NCBI RefSeq assembly: GCF_009659535.1
Contig: NZ_VJZZ01000001.1
Coordinates: 697,424 to 761,423 of the forward strand
Origin: Aggregicoccus sp. 17bor-14
GTDB lineage: Bacteria; Myxococcota; Myxococcia; Myxococcales; Myxococcaceae
Direction: 5' to 3'
DNA length: 64,000 nucleotides
The position numbers and the translations under genes are program-made. Under the pieces are notes generated by a model. It worked only from the letters and a program-made list of their open reading frames with translations, did not search any database and was not told where the DNA came from. Below, piece by piece: positions 35,455 through 44,243 of the stretch (position 1 is the first letter of the stretch; every line of letters starts with the position of its first letter).

Positions 35455-36747
35455 ATGAGCGCCCCCTCCTCCCCGTCCGGTCCCCCCACCCCCGAGACTC
35501 CCACCGCGCCGTTGGTCGCCGCCGGGACGCCCCCCGCGGCCCTCGCCCCCGCGGCGGGCCACGGCAGCGCGCACGGCGCGGCGCACGCCGGGACCCACGG
35601 CGACGAGCCCCACCTGCACCCCGAGCACTTCACGCTCTCGCCCGACGTGGCCCGGCTCCCGCTCGCCCGCCGCCGCCAGCGCCTGGGCGCCATCCTGGTG
35701 GACCTCGCGCTGGTGGGCGTGCTCAGCCTGGCCTTCAGCTCGCTCGCGCTGCTCGCCGGGGCCTTCGCAGGCACCCTCCTCTACTGGGCAGCCGGCCGGC
35801 CCTTCGCGCCCACGTGGATGCGCCAGAAGACCACGCGCATCGCGCTCGCCTTCGCCCTCTGCATCGCCTTCATCGGCGTGGGGCGCATGGTCACGCGCGT
35901 GCACGAGAAGCAGGAGGCACAGGAGAAGGCCCGCGAGGACGAGGAGGAGATCGCCTCCGACGCGCGCGAGCGCGCCGAGGGGAGGCACGGCGAGTCCCCC
36001 ATCACCTTCAACACGCTGGGCCTGGGCGCAGGCGAGCTGATGCGCCTGGCCACCACGACGAGCCCGGAGGAGGCGCGCGCGCTCGCCGAGAAGCTGGGCG
36101 CCCGGGTGAAGAAGGAGAAGGACCCTGCGCGCGCGGCCGGGATGCTGCTCGAGATGGTGGACAACGAGGACGTGCCCATCTCGGACGTCTCGCGCGCCGA
36201 GCTCACGCGCGTGCTCTCGCCGCTGGCGGGCGCCCCGGCGCAGCCCGTGGCCGCCCCGGCTGACGCGGCGGCGGCGGGCGCGGCCCCGGATCCGCACCTC
36301 GCGGAGCTCGCGACCCTGCAGCGGCGCAACCTCACGCTCGCGGCGCAGGTGGCGCGCCTGGACAAGACGAAGGACCGGCTGGAGGAGGAGCTCAAGGAGG
36401 CCCAGGAGGAGCACGGCATCCGCCACTTCCTCATGGTCAGCGTGCACGACCTGGGCTTCGGCATCGGCTGGAGCTACGTGTACTTCATCGGCTTCCTCGT
36501 GCTCTGGAAGGGCCACACCCCGGGCAAGCGCCTCTTTGGCATCCGCGTGGTGCGCATCGACGGCCGCCCCATGACGCTGTGGCGCTCCTTCGAGCGCTTC
36601 CACGGCTACGCCGCGTCCATGCTCACCGGCTTCATGGGCTTCATCCAGGTGATGTGGGACCCGAGCCGCCAGTGCCTGCACGACAAGGTGGCCGAGACCG
36701 TGGTGGTGCAGGACCGCCACCACGAGACCGACGCCGTCGTGCGCTGA
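35455..36747 (+). CDS. RDD-family membrane protein with large cytoplasmic insert
   Basis: A 430-residue protein. The N-terminal 60 residues are Pro/Ala/His-rich. Two membrane helices lie at about 74-103 and 125-141. Then comes a soluble insert of about 200 residues with charged helices and a coiled coil (LATLQRRNLTLAAQVARLDKTKDRLEEELKEA). The C-terminal part is a clear RDD-type domain: a helix (GWSYVYFIGFLVLWKG), TPGKRLFGIRVVRIDG, a hydrophobic segment, and QCLHDKVAETVVV. So the family's helix bundle seems split by the insert. Function of RDD proteins is mostly unknown; transport or stress roles are reported for some. It is divergent from accD. Confidence 0.8.
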   Translation: MSAPSSPSGPPTPETPTAPLVAAGTPPAALAPAAGHGSAHGAAHAGTHGDEPHLHPEHFTLSPDVARLPLARRRQRLGAILVDLALVGVLSLAFSSLALLAGAFAGTLLYWAAGRPFAPTWMRQKTTRIALAFALCIAFIGVGRMVTRVHEKQEAQEKAREDEEEIASDARERAEGRHGESPITFNTLGLGAGELMRLATTTSPEEARALAEKLGARVKKEKDPARAAGMLLEMVDNEDVPISDVSRAELTRVLSPLAGAPAQPVAAPADAAAAGAAPDPHLAELATLQRRNLTLAAQVARLDKTKDRLEEELKEAQEEHGIRHFLMVSVHDLGFGIGWSYVYFIGFLVLWKGHTPGKRLFGIRVVRIDGRPMTLWRSFERFHGYAASMLTGFMGFIQVMWDPSRQCLHDKVAETVVVQDRHHETDAVVR

Positions 36748-36759
36748 GCCTCCGACGCC

Positions 36760-37515
36760 CTAGAACTCGAAGGTGTCGCCCAGCTCCAGCACCTCGACCG
36801 GCAGGTGTTTGAGCTCGCGCTTGAGCTCCGCCACGAAGGCCGGCTTGAGGTGGTAGAGCAGCACCTCGGCGCCGTTGCGGCGGAACTTGGCCAGCTCGGT
36901 GCCGAGCGTCTGCGGGGTGAGGTGCCCGGACACGTCCGCGAGCGCCTGCATCCCGTTGGGAAAGCTGGTCTCGAGCAGCAGCGCCTTGAGGTCCGGGGTC
37001 TGGTTGAGCACCTTCCAGAGGCGCTCGGTGGGCCCGGTGTCGCCGCTCATCGCGAGCGTGCTCTGCCCGTCCGAGATGACGAAGCCGCAGGACTCCACCG
37101 GGTGGCTCACCGGAACGCTGCGGACCTTGTAGGGGCCCACCTGGAAGGAGCTCCCGGCGCGGAAGGTCTTGATCTGCAGCACGGGCTTGCGGCGCGAGGG
37201 GATGCGCGTGAAGTCCGGCCACAGCGCGTCGTTGAACATGTTCTCGCGCAGCGCCCGGGCGCACTCGCGCGAGGCCCAGATGGTGACCGGCCGCTCGCGG
37301 CGCCCGATGACCAGGTCCGCGAGCAGCGGCAGGTCCTTCACGTGGTCGAAGTGGCTGTGGCCCACGAGGATGTGGTCCACCTTGCACAGGCGCTCGAGCG
37401 TGAGCGTGCCGGTGAGCGCGCCGGCGTCCAGCGCGAGCACGTCATCGACGAGGAAGCACGTGGTGCGGCACGTGGGCAGCTCCCCTCCATGACAGCCGAG
37501 CACTTGGAGCTTCAC
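36760..37515 (-). CDS. class II-type cyclic-nucleotide phosphodiesterase (MBL fold)
   Basis: A 251-residue metallo-beta-lactamase-fold enzyme predicted to hydrolyse cyclic AMP. GHSHFDHVKDLPLLADL supplies the H-x-H-x-D-H metal site (His53, His55, Asp57, His58), with AMSGDTGPTERLW and LLETSFPN further on, as in class II phosphodiesterases related to yeast PDE1. The GTG start lies one base after the stop of the Crp-type regulator gene. That regulator is itself downstream of an adenylate cyclase gene, so the three genes can make, sense and destroy cAMP. Another MBL substrate cannot be excluded from sequence alone. Confidence 0.85.
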   Translation of the reverse strand: MKLQVLGCHGGELPTCRTTCFLVDDVLALDAGALTGTLTLERLCKVDHILVGHSHFDHVKDLPLLADLVIGRRERPVTIWASRECARALRENMFNDALWPDFTRIPSRRKPVLQIKTFRAGSSFQVGPYKVRSVPVSHPVESCGFVISDGQSTLAMSGDTGPTERLWKVLNQTPDLKALLLETSFPNGMQALADVSGHLTPQTLGTELAKFRRNGAEVLLYHLKPAFVAELKRELKHLPVEVLELGDTFEF

Positions 37516-37516
37516 G

Positions 37517-38167
37517 CTAGAGGTCTCCGAACTTCCACTTCATCTCGAGGTACTGCAGGAAGTCCTGCAGGCGCGCCGTGTCGTAGACCGTGAGCCGGTC
37601 CCCGCTGCGCTCGATGAGGCCGGCGCGGGTGAGCCGGTCCAGCATGCTGCGGATGGCGGGCTCTCCCACGCCGATCTGCCGCGGCAGCTCGCGCACGGGC
37701 AGCTCGATCTCCACGCCCTCCTCGAGCGCCCGGCCGCGCGTCTGCGCCGCCTGGAGGATCTGGTGCACCACGCGGCTGGAGGGGTCGGAGAGCAGCAGGT
37801 TCTCGATCTGCGCGTCCGCCTCGCTCAGGCGCTCGGCGAGCTTCTTGATCATCCGCACCGCGATCTCGCTGTTGCCGCGGATCATCCCCTCGAAGGTCTT
37901 GGGGTCGATGACCAGCAGCTTCGCATCCTCGCTCACCGTGGCCGAGGCGTTGCGCGGCTTGTTGGAGATGATCGCCATCTCGCCGAAGAACTCGCCGGGC
38001 CCGAGCACCGCGAGCACCTTCTGCACGTCGCGCACCTGCTTGGAGATGGTCACGCGCCCCGACTGCAGGACGTACATCTCCTTGCCGGGCTCGCCCTCGC
38101 TGAAGAGGACCGTGCCGCGGGCGAACTCCTTGCCGAATCGCTGGAAGAGGGTTTCCTCGGCGCCCAT
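37517..38167 (-). CDS. Crp/Fnr-family cyclic-nucleotide-responsive regulator
   Basis: A 216-residue DNA-binding regulator. Residues 10-115 form a cyclic-nucleotide-binding beta-roll whose phosphate-binding cassette is FGEMAIISNKPRNASATV, with Glu63 and Arg72 at the positions that contact ribose and phosphate of cAMP. A long dimer helix follows, then a Crp-type helix-turn-helix (LPVRELPRQIGVGEPAIRSMLDRLTRAGLIER, about 157-190). No Fnr cysteines are present. The ATG has TGGAG upstream. Placed between an adenylate cyclase and a phosphodiesterase gene, it very likely responds to cAMP. Its promoter carries two tandem 12-base repeats. Confidence 0.92.
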   Translation of the reverse strand: MGAEETLFQRFGKEFARGTVLFSEGEPGKEMYVLQSGRVTISKQVRDVQKVLAVLGPGEFFGEMAIISNKPRNASATVSEDAKLLVIDPKTFEGMIRGNSEIAVRMIKKLAERLSEADAQIENLLLSDPSSRVVHQILQAAQTRGRALEEGVEIELPVRELPRQIGVGEPAIRSMLDRLTRAGLIERSGDRLTVYDTARLQDFLQYLEMKWKFGDL

Positions 38168-38178
38168 GAAGTCTCCAG

Positions 38179-38222
38179 ACTTAAGCTGCCCTCTTCCCGA
38201 GGGTCAAATAGAGGGTCAAATA
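38179..38222 (-). promoter_or_regulatory. Crp-gene promoter with tandem 12-base direct repeats
   Basis: GAGGGTCAAATA occurs twice head to tail (38199-38210 and 38211-38222). On the minus strand the copy nearer the gene contains a -35 box TTGACC (38207 to 38202), 17 bases from TTAAGT (38184 to 38179), which lies just upstream of the regulator's start. The repeats would be bound by a regulator of this gene. Confidence 0.55.
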
Positions 38223-38236
38223 AGTGATGGTGCGGC

Positions 38237-40597
38237 CTACTTGCGCGTGGCCGTGTACACCCCATCCCACCCGGGCCCCGGAGGCTGGGCCTTGAGCGCC
38301 TCGAGCTCCGCGAGGTAGCGGCGGCTCGGCGCATCCTCGGGCCACAGCTGCAGCACGCGCTCGAAGGCGCCCTGCGCCTCGTCGAACGCTTGCGCCTCGA
38401 AGTGGTCCACGCCGGCCTCGAACGCCCCGAGCGCCTCGGCGTCCGCGCCCTGCGCTTGGCCCAGCGCGCGCAGCTCGTAGATGCGCACCGGGCGGCGCTT
38501 GCCCTTCACGCGCACCGCGCCGAGCCGGCGCGCCACCACCTGCTCGCGCACCCGCTGCCAGGTGGCCTCGGAGATGAGCACGCGTGTCTCGTACTCCTTG
38601 TTCGTGCCCTCCAGGCGGCTCGCCAGGTTCACCGCGTCGCCCATCACGGTGTAGTTGAAGCGCCCGTGGGTGCCCATGTTGCCCACGTTCATGGGGCCGC
38701 TGTTGATGCCCACCCCGATGTCGAACTCGGGCAGCCCCTGCGCGCGCCACTGGGCCTTGAGCTCCTCGAGCTTCTCCAGGAAGCGCAGCGCCGCGCGGCA
38801 GGCGCGCAGCGCGTGGTCCGGCTGGTCCACCGGCGCACCCCAGAAGGCCATGATCGCGTCGCCGATGTACTTGTCGAGCGTGCCGCCCTGCTCGAACACG
38901 ATGTCCGTCATCGGCGTGAGGTAGGCGTTGACGAACTTCACCAGCCCCTCGGGCGTCATCCGCTCGCTCAGCGTGGTGAAGCCTCGGATGTCCGAGAAGA
39001 GGACCGTCAGCTCCTTCTTCTCGCCGCCCAGCTTCAGCTTCTCGGGGTGCGCGAGCATCTGCTCCATCACGCTCGCGTCGAGGTAGTGCTTGAAGGTCTG
39101 GCGCAGCACGCCCTTCTCGCGGTCCACCGAGAGGTAGCCGAGGAAGATGGTGCCGAAGGCCACCGAGAGCAGGTTCACCAGCGGCAGCACCGTGGCCACC
39201 TGCAGCCCGCGCTCGAAGAGCAGCTGGTCCAGCGCGAGCCAGCCCGCGCCCAGCAGCGCCACCGCACCCAGCTTCCAGGCGTAGGAGACGCGCGGCAGCA
39301 GCACCCCGAGCGCGAGCGCGCTCAGGAGCATGAAGAGCAGCTCGAGCCCGCGCAGGGACGCAGGCCGGGTGAGGAAGTCCTGCGAGAGGATGTTGGAGAG
39401 GAAGCTCGCGTGCACGTACACGCCGGCCTCCATCTCCTTGAAGGGGGTGACGCGCTGATCGTAGTCCCCCACCAGCGTCACGCCGAAGAGCACCGCCTTG
39501 CCCGCGAGCTCGCGCTTCCCCACCTTGCCGTCGAGCACGTCCGAGAGGCTGTAGGTGCGAAAGGCGCTGCTGGGCCCCAGGTGGTTGATGAGGGTGTAGG
39601 GCTCGGAGGTCTGCAGCGGGACGAAGTACGGCGCCCCGCTCGCGCGCCGCAGCCGCACGCCGGTGAGCTTGCCCAGTTCCGGGTCGAACACCGGCTCCAC
39701 GCTGGCGTCGAGGTAGGCGGCGGCCGTCTGCACCTCGAGCGCGGCGAGGAAGCCGCCGTGGGCCTCGAGCTTCGCGAGCGTGGGCACGCGCCGCAGGGTG
39801 CCGTCCGGGTCCGGCGCGGTGTTGAAGTAGCCCACGCGCGGGGAGGCTCGCGCGATGACCGGCAGCGCCATCTGGGCGCTGTACATGCGCCAGCCGGGCA
39901 CCTGGCGGAAGTCCACCTCCAGCTGCGAGCCGGGCACGCTGCCCGGGAAGCGGCGCAAGAGGTGCGGCTCGAGCAGGGCGCGCTGCTCGGCGGCGCGCTC
40001 GGTGAAGGCCTCGCGGCCCGCCTCGTCGTAGGCGATGACGCCCTGGACCACGAAGGGGGCGCGCGAGAGCGCCTGGGCGAGCTGCTCGTCCGGGTTCTTC
40101 AGGCTCTGCTCGGCCAGCAGCGCGCGGAAGGCCTCGAGGCTGCTTCCGGGCGGCGGGCGCTGCGGGCTCGCGCGGTCGAAGGCGAGCAGCGCGTCCGCGT
40201 ACGCGTGCATGCGCCCGTCCCCCGCCGCGTCCGTGAAGATCGCGTCCAGACCCACCGCGCGCACGCCCGCCTCGCGCAGCCGGTCCACCGCCTGCGCCAT
40301 GCGCTCGCGCGGCCAGGGCCACAGCCCGTAGGCCTGCGCGCTCTTCTCGTCCACGGCCACCACCACCACGTCGGGGTGCGGCGCGCGGGGCCCGCGCAGG
40401 CGGAACTTCAGGTCCGTCGCGCGCCCCTCGAGGATCTGCGCGCCGCGCACCAGCGTCTCGCCCACGCCGGCGGCCCGCGCGGCGCCCTCCGCCCCGGGGT
40501 TGGTGGGCGTGGTGTCCGCGAGCCAGTGCAGCGTGCAGAGCACCGCGGCGAGCGCGAGGGCGAGGACTTCGAAGCGGCGGCGGGAGAGGAGGCTCAT
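38237..40597 (-). CDS. CHASE2-domain class IIIb adenylate cyclase
   Basis: A 786-residue membrane cyclase, paralogous to the one at 15201-17774. After an N-terminal helix comes a CHASE2 domain (about 45-410; VVVVAVDEKSAQAYGLWPWPRE), three helices (about 415-500), then the cyclase (about 530-710). The active site is complete: FSDIRGFTTL and DKYIGDAIMAFWG (metal Asp, adenine-selecting Lys), NYTVMGDAVNLASRLEG (Thr, Asn, Arg). The C-terminal TPR-like part ends GPGWDGVYTATRK, matching the tail of the first cyclase. The ATG at 40597 is preferred to one 15 codons upstream that would overlap the divergent purM region. It leads a cassette with the Crp-type regulator and phosphodiesterase. Confidence 0.92.
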   Translation of the reverse strand: MSLLSRRRFEVLALALAAVLCTLHWLADTTPTNPGAEGAARAAGVGETLVRGAQILEGRATDLKFRLRGPRAPHPDVVVVAVDEKSAQAYGLWPWPRERMAQAVDRLREAGVRAVGLDAIFTDAAGDGRMHAYADALLAFDRASPQRPPPGSSLEAFRALLAEQSLKNPDEQLAQALSRAPFVVQGVIAYDEAGREAFTERAAEQRALLEPHLLRRFPGSVPGSQLEVDFRQVPGWRMYSAQMALPVIARASPRVGYFNTAPDPDGTLRRVPTLAKLEAHGGFLAALEVQTAAAYLDASVEPVFDPELGKLTGVRLRRASGAPYFVPLQTSEPYTLINHLGPSSAFRTYSLSDVLDGKVGKRELAGKAVLFGVTLVGDYDQRVTPFKEMEAGVYVHASFLSNILSQDFLTRPASLRGLELLFMLLSALALGVLLPRVSYAWKLGAVALLGAGWLALDQLLFERGLQVATVLPLVNLLSVAFGTIFLGYLSVDREKGVLRQTFKHYLDASVMEQMLAHPEKLKLGGEKKELTVLFSDIRGFTTLSERMTPEGLVKFVNAYLTPMTDIVFEQGGTLDKYIGDAIMAFWGAPVDQPDHALRACRAALRFLEKLEELKAQWRAQGLPEFDIGVGINSGPMNVGNMGTHGRFNYTVMGDAVNLASRLEGTNKEYETRVLISEATWQRVREQVVARRLGAVRVKGKRRPVRIYELRALGQAQGADAEALGAFEAGVDHFEAQAFDEAQGAFERVLQLWPEDAPSRRYLAELEALKAQPPGPGWDGVYTATRK

Positions 40598-40643
40598 CGG
40601 GCAGGTGGCATCGTACGTCCAAAGTCGGTAGAAGGCCCGCACC

Positions 40644-41681
40644 GTGGGAACGACCTACAAGCAGAGCGGCGTGGACATCGAGGCGGGCGACGCGCTCGTC
40701 GAGCGGATCAAACCCTTTGCGGCGCGCACCACCCGCCCCGAGGTGATGGGCGGCGTGGGCGGGTTCGGCGGCCTGTTCGCCCTGCCGCCGGGCAAGTACA
40801 AGGAGCCGGTGCTCGTGGCCGGCACCGACGGCGTGGGCACCAAGCTGAAGGTCGCCTTCATGGCGGGGCGCCACTCCACCATCGGCATCGACCTGGTGGC
40901 GATGAGCGTCAACGACATCCTCACCTGCGGCGCCGAGCCCCTCTTCTTCCTCGACTACTTCGCCACCAGCCGGCTCGAGGTGGACGCGGCCGCCGAGGTC
41001 ATCCGCGGCATCGCGGATGGCTGCGAGCAGGCGGGCTGCACGCTCCTGGGCGGCGAGACGGCGGAGCTGCCCGGCTTCTACGCGCGCGGCGAGTACGATC
41101 TCGCCGGCTTCTGCGTGGGCGTGGCGGAGAAGAGCGCGCTCATCACCGGCAAGCAGATCGTCCCGGGCGACGCGCTCATCGGCCTGCCCTCGAGCGGCCT
41201 GCACTCCAACGGCTACTCGCTCGCGCGCAAGGTGCTGCTGGACGACGCGAAGCTCGCGCTGGACCAGGTGCCCGAGGGGCTGGACCGCCCGCTCGTGGAC
41301 GCGCTGCTCGAGCCCACCCGCATCTACGTGAAGGACGCGCTCGCGCTGATGGCCGAGGTGAAGGTGAAGGGCTTCGCGCACATCACTGGCAGCGGCATCC
41401 CCGGCAACATGCCGCGCTGCCTGCCGGACGGCACCCGCGCGGTGCTGGACGAGAAGACGTGGAAGCGCCCCGCCATCTACGGGCTCATCCAGAAGCTCGG
41501 CCGCGTGGAGCGCGACGAGATGTACAGCACCTTCAACATGGGCCTGGGCCTCATCGCCGTGGTCGCCCGCGCGGACGTCCCGCGCGCGCTCGAGGTGCTG
41601 CGCGCGCGCGGCGTGGACGCGAGCGAGGTGGGTCGCATCGAGCAGGGCACGGGCGAGGCCACGGCGGTCGTGCAGCCGTGA
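40644..41681 (+). CDS. purM: phosphoribosylformylglycinamidine cyclo-ligase
   Basis: Cytoplasmic enzyme of purine synthesis that closes the imidazole ring to form AIR. The 345-residue protein has the standard start [13 protein letters not shown], the ATP-binding [34 protein letters not shown], and [15 protein letters not shown], with normal length. GTG start, with AGAAGG upstream. It is divergent from the cyclase gene (46 bases) and overlaps purN by four bases (GTGA), so purM-purN are coupled. Confidence 0.96.
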   Translation: MGTTYKQSGVDIEAGDALVERIKPFAARTTRPEVMGGVGGFGGLFALPPGKYKEPVLVAGTDGVGTKLKVAFMAGRHSTIGIDLVAMSVNDILTCGAEPLFFLDYFATSRLEVDAAAEVIRGIADGCEQAGCTLLGGETAELPGFYARGEYDLAGFCVGVAEKSALITGKQIVPGDALIGLPSSGLHSNGYSLARKVLLDDAKLALDQVPEGLDRPLVDALLEPTRIYVKDALALMAEVKVKGFAHITGSGIPGNMPRCLPDGTRAVLDEKTWKRPAIYGLIQKLGRVERDEMYSTFNMGLGLIAVVARADVPRALEVLRARGVDASEVGRIEQGTGEATAVVQP

Positions 41682-42337
41682 CGGCGCGTCGGCGCCTGGG
41701 CGTCCTGGTCTCGGGCAGCGGCAGCAACCTGCAGGCCCTGCTGGACGCCTGCGCCCAGCCGGACTTCCCGGCGGAGGTCGTGCTCGTCGTCTCCAACAAG
41801 CCGGAGGCCTTCGCGCTCGAGCGCGCGCGCCGCGCGGGCGTCCCCACCCTGGTGCTCGAGCACCAGGGCTACGGGAGCCGCGAGGCCTTCGACGCGGCGC
41901 TGCTCGCCGCGCTGCAGGCGGCGGGCGTGGAGCTGGTCTGCCTCGCGGGCTTCATGCGCCTGCTGAGCCGGCCCTTCATCGACTTCTGGGCGGGCCGCAT
42001 CCTCAACATCCACCCCTCGCTGCTGCCCGCCTTCCCGGGGCTGCACGCCCAGCGCCAGGCGCTCGAGCGCGGGGTGAAGGTGGCCGGCTGCACCGTGCAC
42101 TTCGTGGACGCGGGCACCGACACGGGGCCGATCATCGCCCAGGCCGCCGTGCCCGTGCTCCCCGGGGACGACGAGGCGGCCCTCACCGCGCGCATCCTCA
42201 CCGAGGAGCACCAGCTCTACCCGCTCGCGGTGCGGCTCGTGGCCCAGGGCGCGGTGGCGCTCGAGGGCGCGCGCACCCGGGTGAGCGCGAGCCCCTCCGT
42301 CGGCGAGCTCTCCCTGCGCAGCCCCGGGCGCGCCTAG
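41678..42337 (+). CDS. purN: phosphoribosylglycinamide formyltransferase
   Basis: Transfers a formyl group from 10-formyl-tetrahydrofolate to GAR in purine synthesis. The 219-residue protein has [18 protein letters not shown] at the N-terminus, the catalytic [18 protein letters not shown] with Asn and His, and [15 protein letters not shown] with the catalytic Asp. GTG start overlaps the purM stop. Length and motifs are typical; the last 20 residues are a variable Ser/Arg-rich tail. folC in this window supplies related folate chemistry, but it is not in the same operon. Confidence 0.96.
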   Translation: MTARRRLGVLVSGSGSNLQALLDACAQPDFPAEVVLVVSNKPEAFALERARRAGVPTLVLEHQGYGSREAFDAALLAALQAAGVELVCLAGFMRLLSRPFIDFWAGRILNIHPSLLPAFPGLHAQRQALERGVKVAGCTVHFVDAGTDTGPIIAQAAVPVLPGDDEAALTARILTEEHQLYPLAVRLVAQGAVALEGARTRVSASPSVGELSLRSPGRA

Positions 42338-42378
42338 GGCCCCCCTCACTGCATTCCCCCGGGGCTGCGCCCGTTGTG

Positions 42379-42384
42379 TAGTCT
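42379..42384 (+). promoter_or_regulatory. -10-like element of the desaturase-like gene
   Basis: TAGTCT, extended as TTGTGTAGTCT, ends 9 bases before the ATG at 42394. No Shine-Dalgarno sequence is visible. Confidence 0.3.
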
Positions 42385-42393
42385 GCGGCCCCG

Positions 42394-43950
42394 ATGCAGC
42401 CCCCCGCCCGACCGAAGATCCCCGCCGGCCCCTCCCGCCACGTCTACGACGTCATCGTCCTGGGCAGCCAGCTGGGCGGTGCGCTCGCCGGGGCGCTGCT
42501 CGCCAAGCGCGGCCACCGCGTGCTCTTCGTCGAGCACGACGGCATGGGCCCGGGCTACGAGCACGGCCGCTACCTGCTGCCCTACGCGCCCAGCCTCATC
42601 CCCAGCCTGAAGACGATGCCCGCGGTGGAGGAGGCCTTCACGGAGCTGGGGCTCTCCACCGCCGTGCAGCGCGCGCTCAAGCCCCACCACCCCGACCTGC
42701 AGCTGGTGCTGCCGCGCCACCGCGTGGACCTGCACGCGGACGAGGCGCGCCGCCGCGCGGAGCTCGCGCGCGAGTTCGGCGACGGGGCGGCCGCGCTGCA
42801 GGAGGCGCTCACCCAGGCCTCGCGCCAGCACGAGGAGGGGGACGCCTTCTTCAAGGCCGGCCCCGAGCTGCCCCCGGACGGCATGTTCGAGACCTGGGCC
42901 TTCCGCAAGCAGGTGCGCCAGCACCCGGCGCTCGAGGCCCCCTCGCGCCTGGGCGGCGACGACGCGGCGAGCGCGCTGCTGCGCGGGCTGCTGCCCTTCG
43001 TCACGCACCTGGACGCGCCGCAGGGCCCGCTCGCCCTCACGCGGCCGCTCTCCCAGGCGCTGCGCTCCCCGTACCGCTTCCCCGGCGGGCGCGAGGGGCT
43101 GCGCGAGCTGCTCGCCAAGCGCATCACCGAGCTGGGCGGGGACGTGCTCACCCGCGAGGGCGGAGAGGCCTTCATCGTGGAGGAGCTCTCCTTCGAGGGC
43201 GGCAAGTTCGCGGGCCTCAAGGTGCTGCGCTCGGACACGCTGTACCGCGGCAACTGCCTCGTCGCGGCCACGGATGCGGGCGCGCTGCGCCGCCTCATCG
43301 CGGACAAGAAGCGCCAGAGCAGCCTCGCCACCCACCTGGACCTCTCCACCACCAAGCGCTTCCTCTTCACCGTGAACTGGGTGGTCCCCGCGGAGCTGCT
43401 GCCCAAGGGGCTCGGAGAGCTCACGCTGGTGCAGCCCTCGGGCAGCGAGGCGCAGGCGGCCGATGCGCTGGGGCCGCTGCTCCTGCAGCAACACCCCGCG
43501 CGCCTGCTGCCCGGCAAGGAGCAGGCGGGCAAGGACGTGGCGCCGCGCGAGGACGAGAGCCAGCGCGTGATCTGCGCAGGGGCCTTCGTGCCCGCGAGCG
43601 CGCGCGACCTGGGCGAGGATCACCTCAAGGAGCTCGCCGAGCGCATCGACGCGCAGCTCTCGCACCTGCTGCCTTTCGTGAAGGAGAAGCGGTTCCTGCG
43701 CTCCGCGCCCTACCTGGACGCGGGCGGCGTGCGCGGCAGCCGCCTGCTCCCCCACCCCCTCTACGCCTTCGAGGCGGAAGCCTTCCTGGGTGTCAGCGGG
43801 TTGGGCCAGCGCACCCCGGTGAAGAACCTGCTGCTCGCCGGGCGCGAGGTGCTGCCCGGCCTGGGGCTGGAGGGCGAGCTGCTCGCGGGCATGCGCGCCG
43901 CGCGGCTGGTGCAGGAGACCCTGAAGAAGAAGGACCCTCTGAAGGGCTAG
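42394..43950 (+). CDS. phytoene-desaturase-like FAD-dependent oxidoreductase
   Basis: A 518-residue flavoprotein. The N-terminal Rossmann motif VIVLGSQLGGALAGALLAKRGHRVLFVEHDG matches the dinucleotide-binding loop of phytoene desaturase/carotenoid isomerase-like proteins, and the C-terminal KNLLLAGREVLPGLGLEGELLAGMRAARLV matches the family's FAD/C-terminal signature. The middle, with YRFPGGREGLRELLAKRITELGGDVLTREG, also fits. It may act in carotenoid or other isoprenoid oxidation, but no carotenoid genes are near. The cysteine-poor protein has no signal peptide. It stands alone between purN and rpmB. Confidence 0.82.
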   Translation: MQPPARPKIPAGPSRHVYDVIVLGSQLGGALAGALLAKRGHRVLFVEHDGMGPGYEHGRYLLPYAPSLIPSLKTMPAVEEAFTELGLSTAVQRALKPHHPDLQLVLPRHRVDLHADEARRRAELAREFGDGAAALQEALTQASRQHEEGDAFFKAGPELPPDGMFETWAFRKQVRQHPALEAPSRLGGDDAASALLRGLLPFVTHLDAPQGPLALTRPLSQALRSPYRFPGGREGLRELLAKRITELGGDVLTREGGEAFIVEELSFEGGKFAGLKVLRSDTLYRGNCLVAATDAGALRRLIADKKRQSSLATHLDLSTTKRFLFTVNWVVPAELLPKGLGELTLVQPSGSEAQAADALGPLLLQQHPARLLPGKEQAGKDVAPREDESQRVICAGAFVPASARDLGEDHLKELAERIDAQLSHLLPFVKEKRFLRSAPYLDAGGVRGSRLLPHPLYAFEAEAFLGVSGLGQRTPVKNLLLAGREVLPGLGLEGELLAGMRAARLVQETLKKKDPLKG

Positions 43951-44051
43951 CTGCACTTTAACGGCTGGATTTCCAGGCGGTTTCTGGTAGGTTCCGCCCC
44001 TCGTTTCTATGGGCGGCGATATTTCGCCCTGTTTTCAAGGAGTTAGCGGTC

Positions 44052-44243
44052 ATGGCGTGGAAGTGTGACATCTGTGGGAAGCGTCCGCTGGTGGGTAACA
44101 ACGTCAGCCACGCGAACAACAAGACCAAGAAGCGCACCCTGCCGAACCTGCAGAAGGTCCGCGCGAACGTCGCTGGCAGCACCCAGCGCGTGCTGGCCTG
44201 CACCCGCTGCATCAAGGCGGGCAAGGTGACCAAGGCCGCTTGA
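44052..44243 (+). CDS. rpmB: 50S ribosomal protein L28
   Basis: A 63-residue large-subunit ribosomal protein. The two zinc-ribbon pairs are C-D-I-C near the start and CTRC near the end, so this is a zinc-binding (C+) form. [19 protein letters not shown] is the family's core. AAGGAG lies 9 bases before the ATG. The upstream leader (43951-44051) contains a small hairpin (GGGCG/CGCCC around 44010-44031) and TAGGTT as a possible -10 box. Its stop overlaps the TTG start of murQ (TTGA). Confidence 0.97.
   Translation: MAWKCDICGKRPLVGNNVSHANNKTKKRTLPNLQKVRANVAGSTQRVLACTRCIKAGKVTKAA

Noticed and set aside
38181-42337. very long overlapping frames on both strands across the cyclase, purM and purN
   Set aside because: Only the purN part (41678-42337) of the plus frame is a real gene; the rest is antisense or out of frame.
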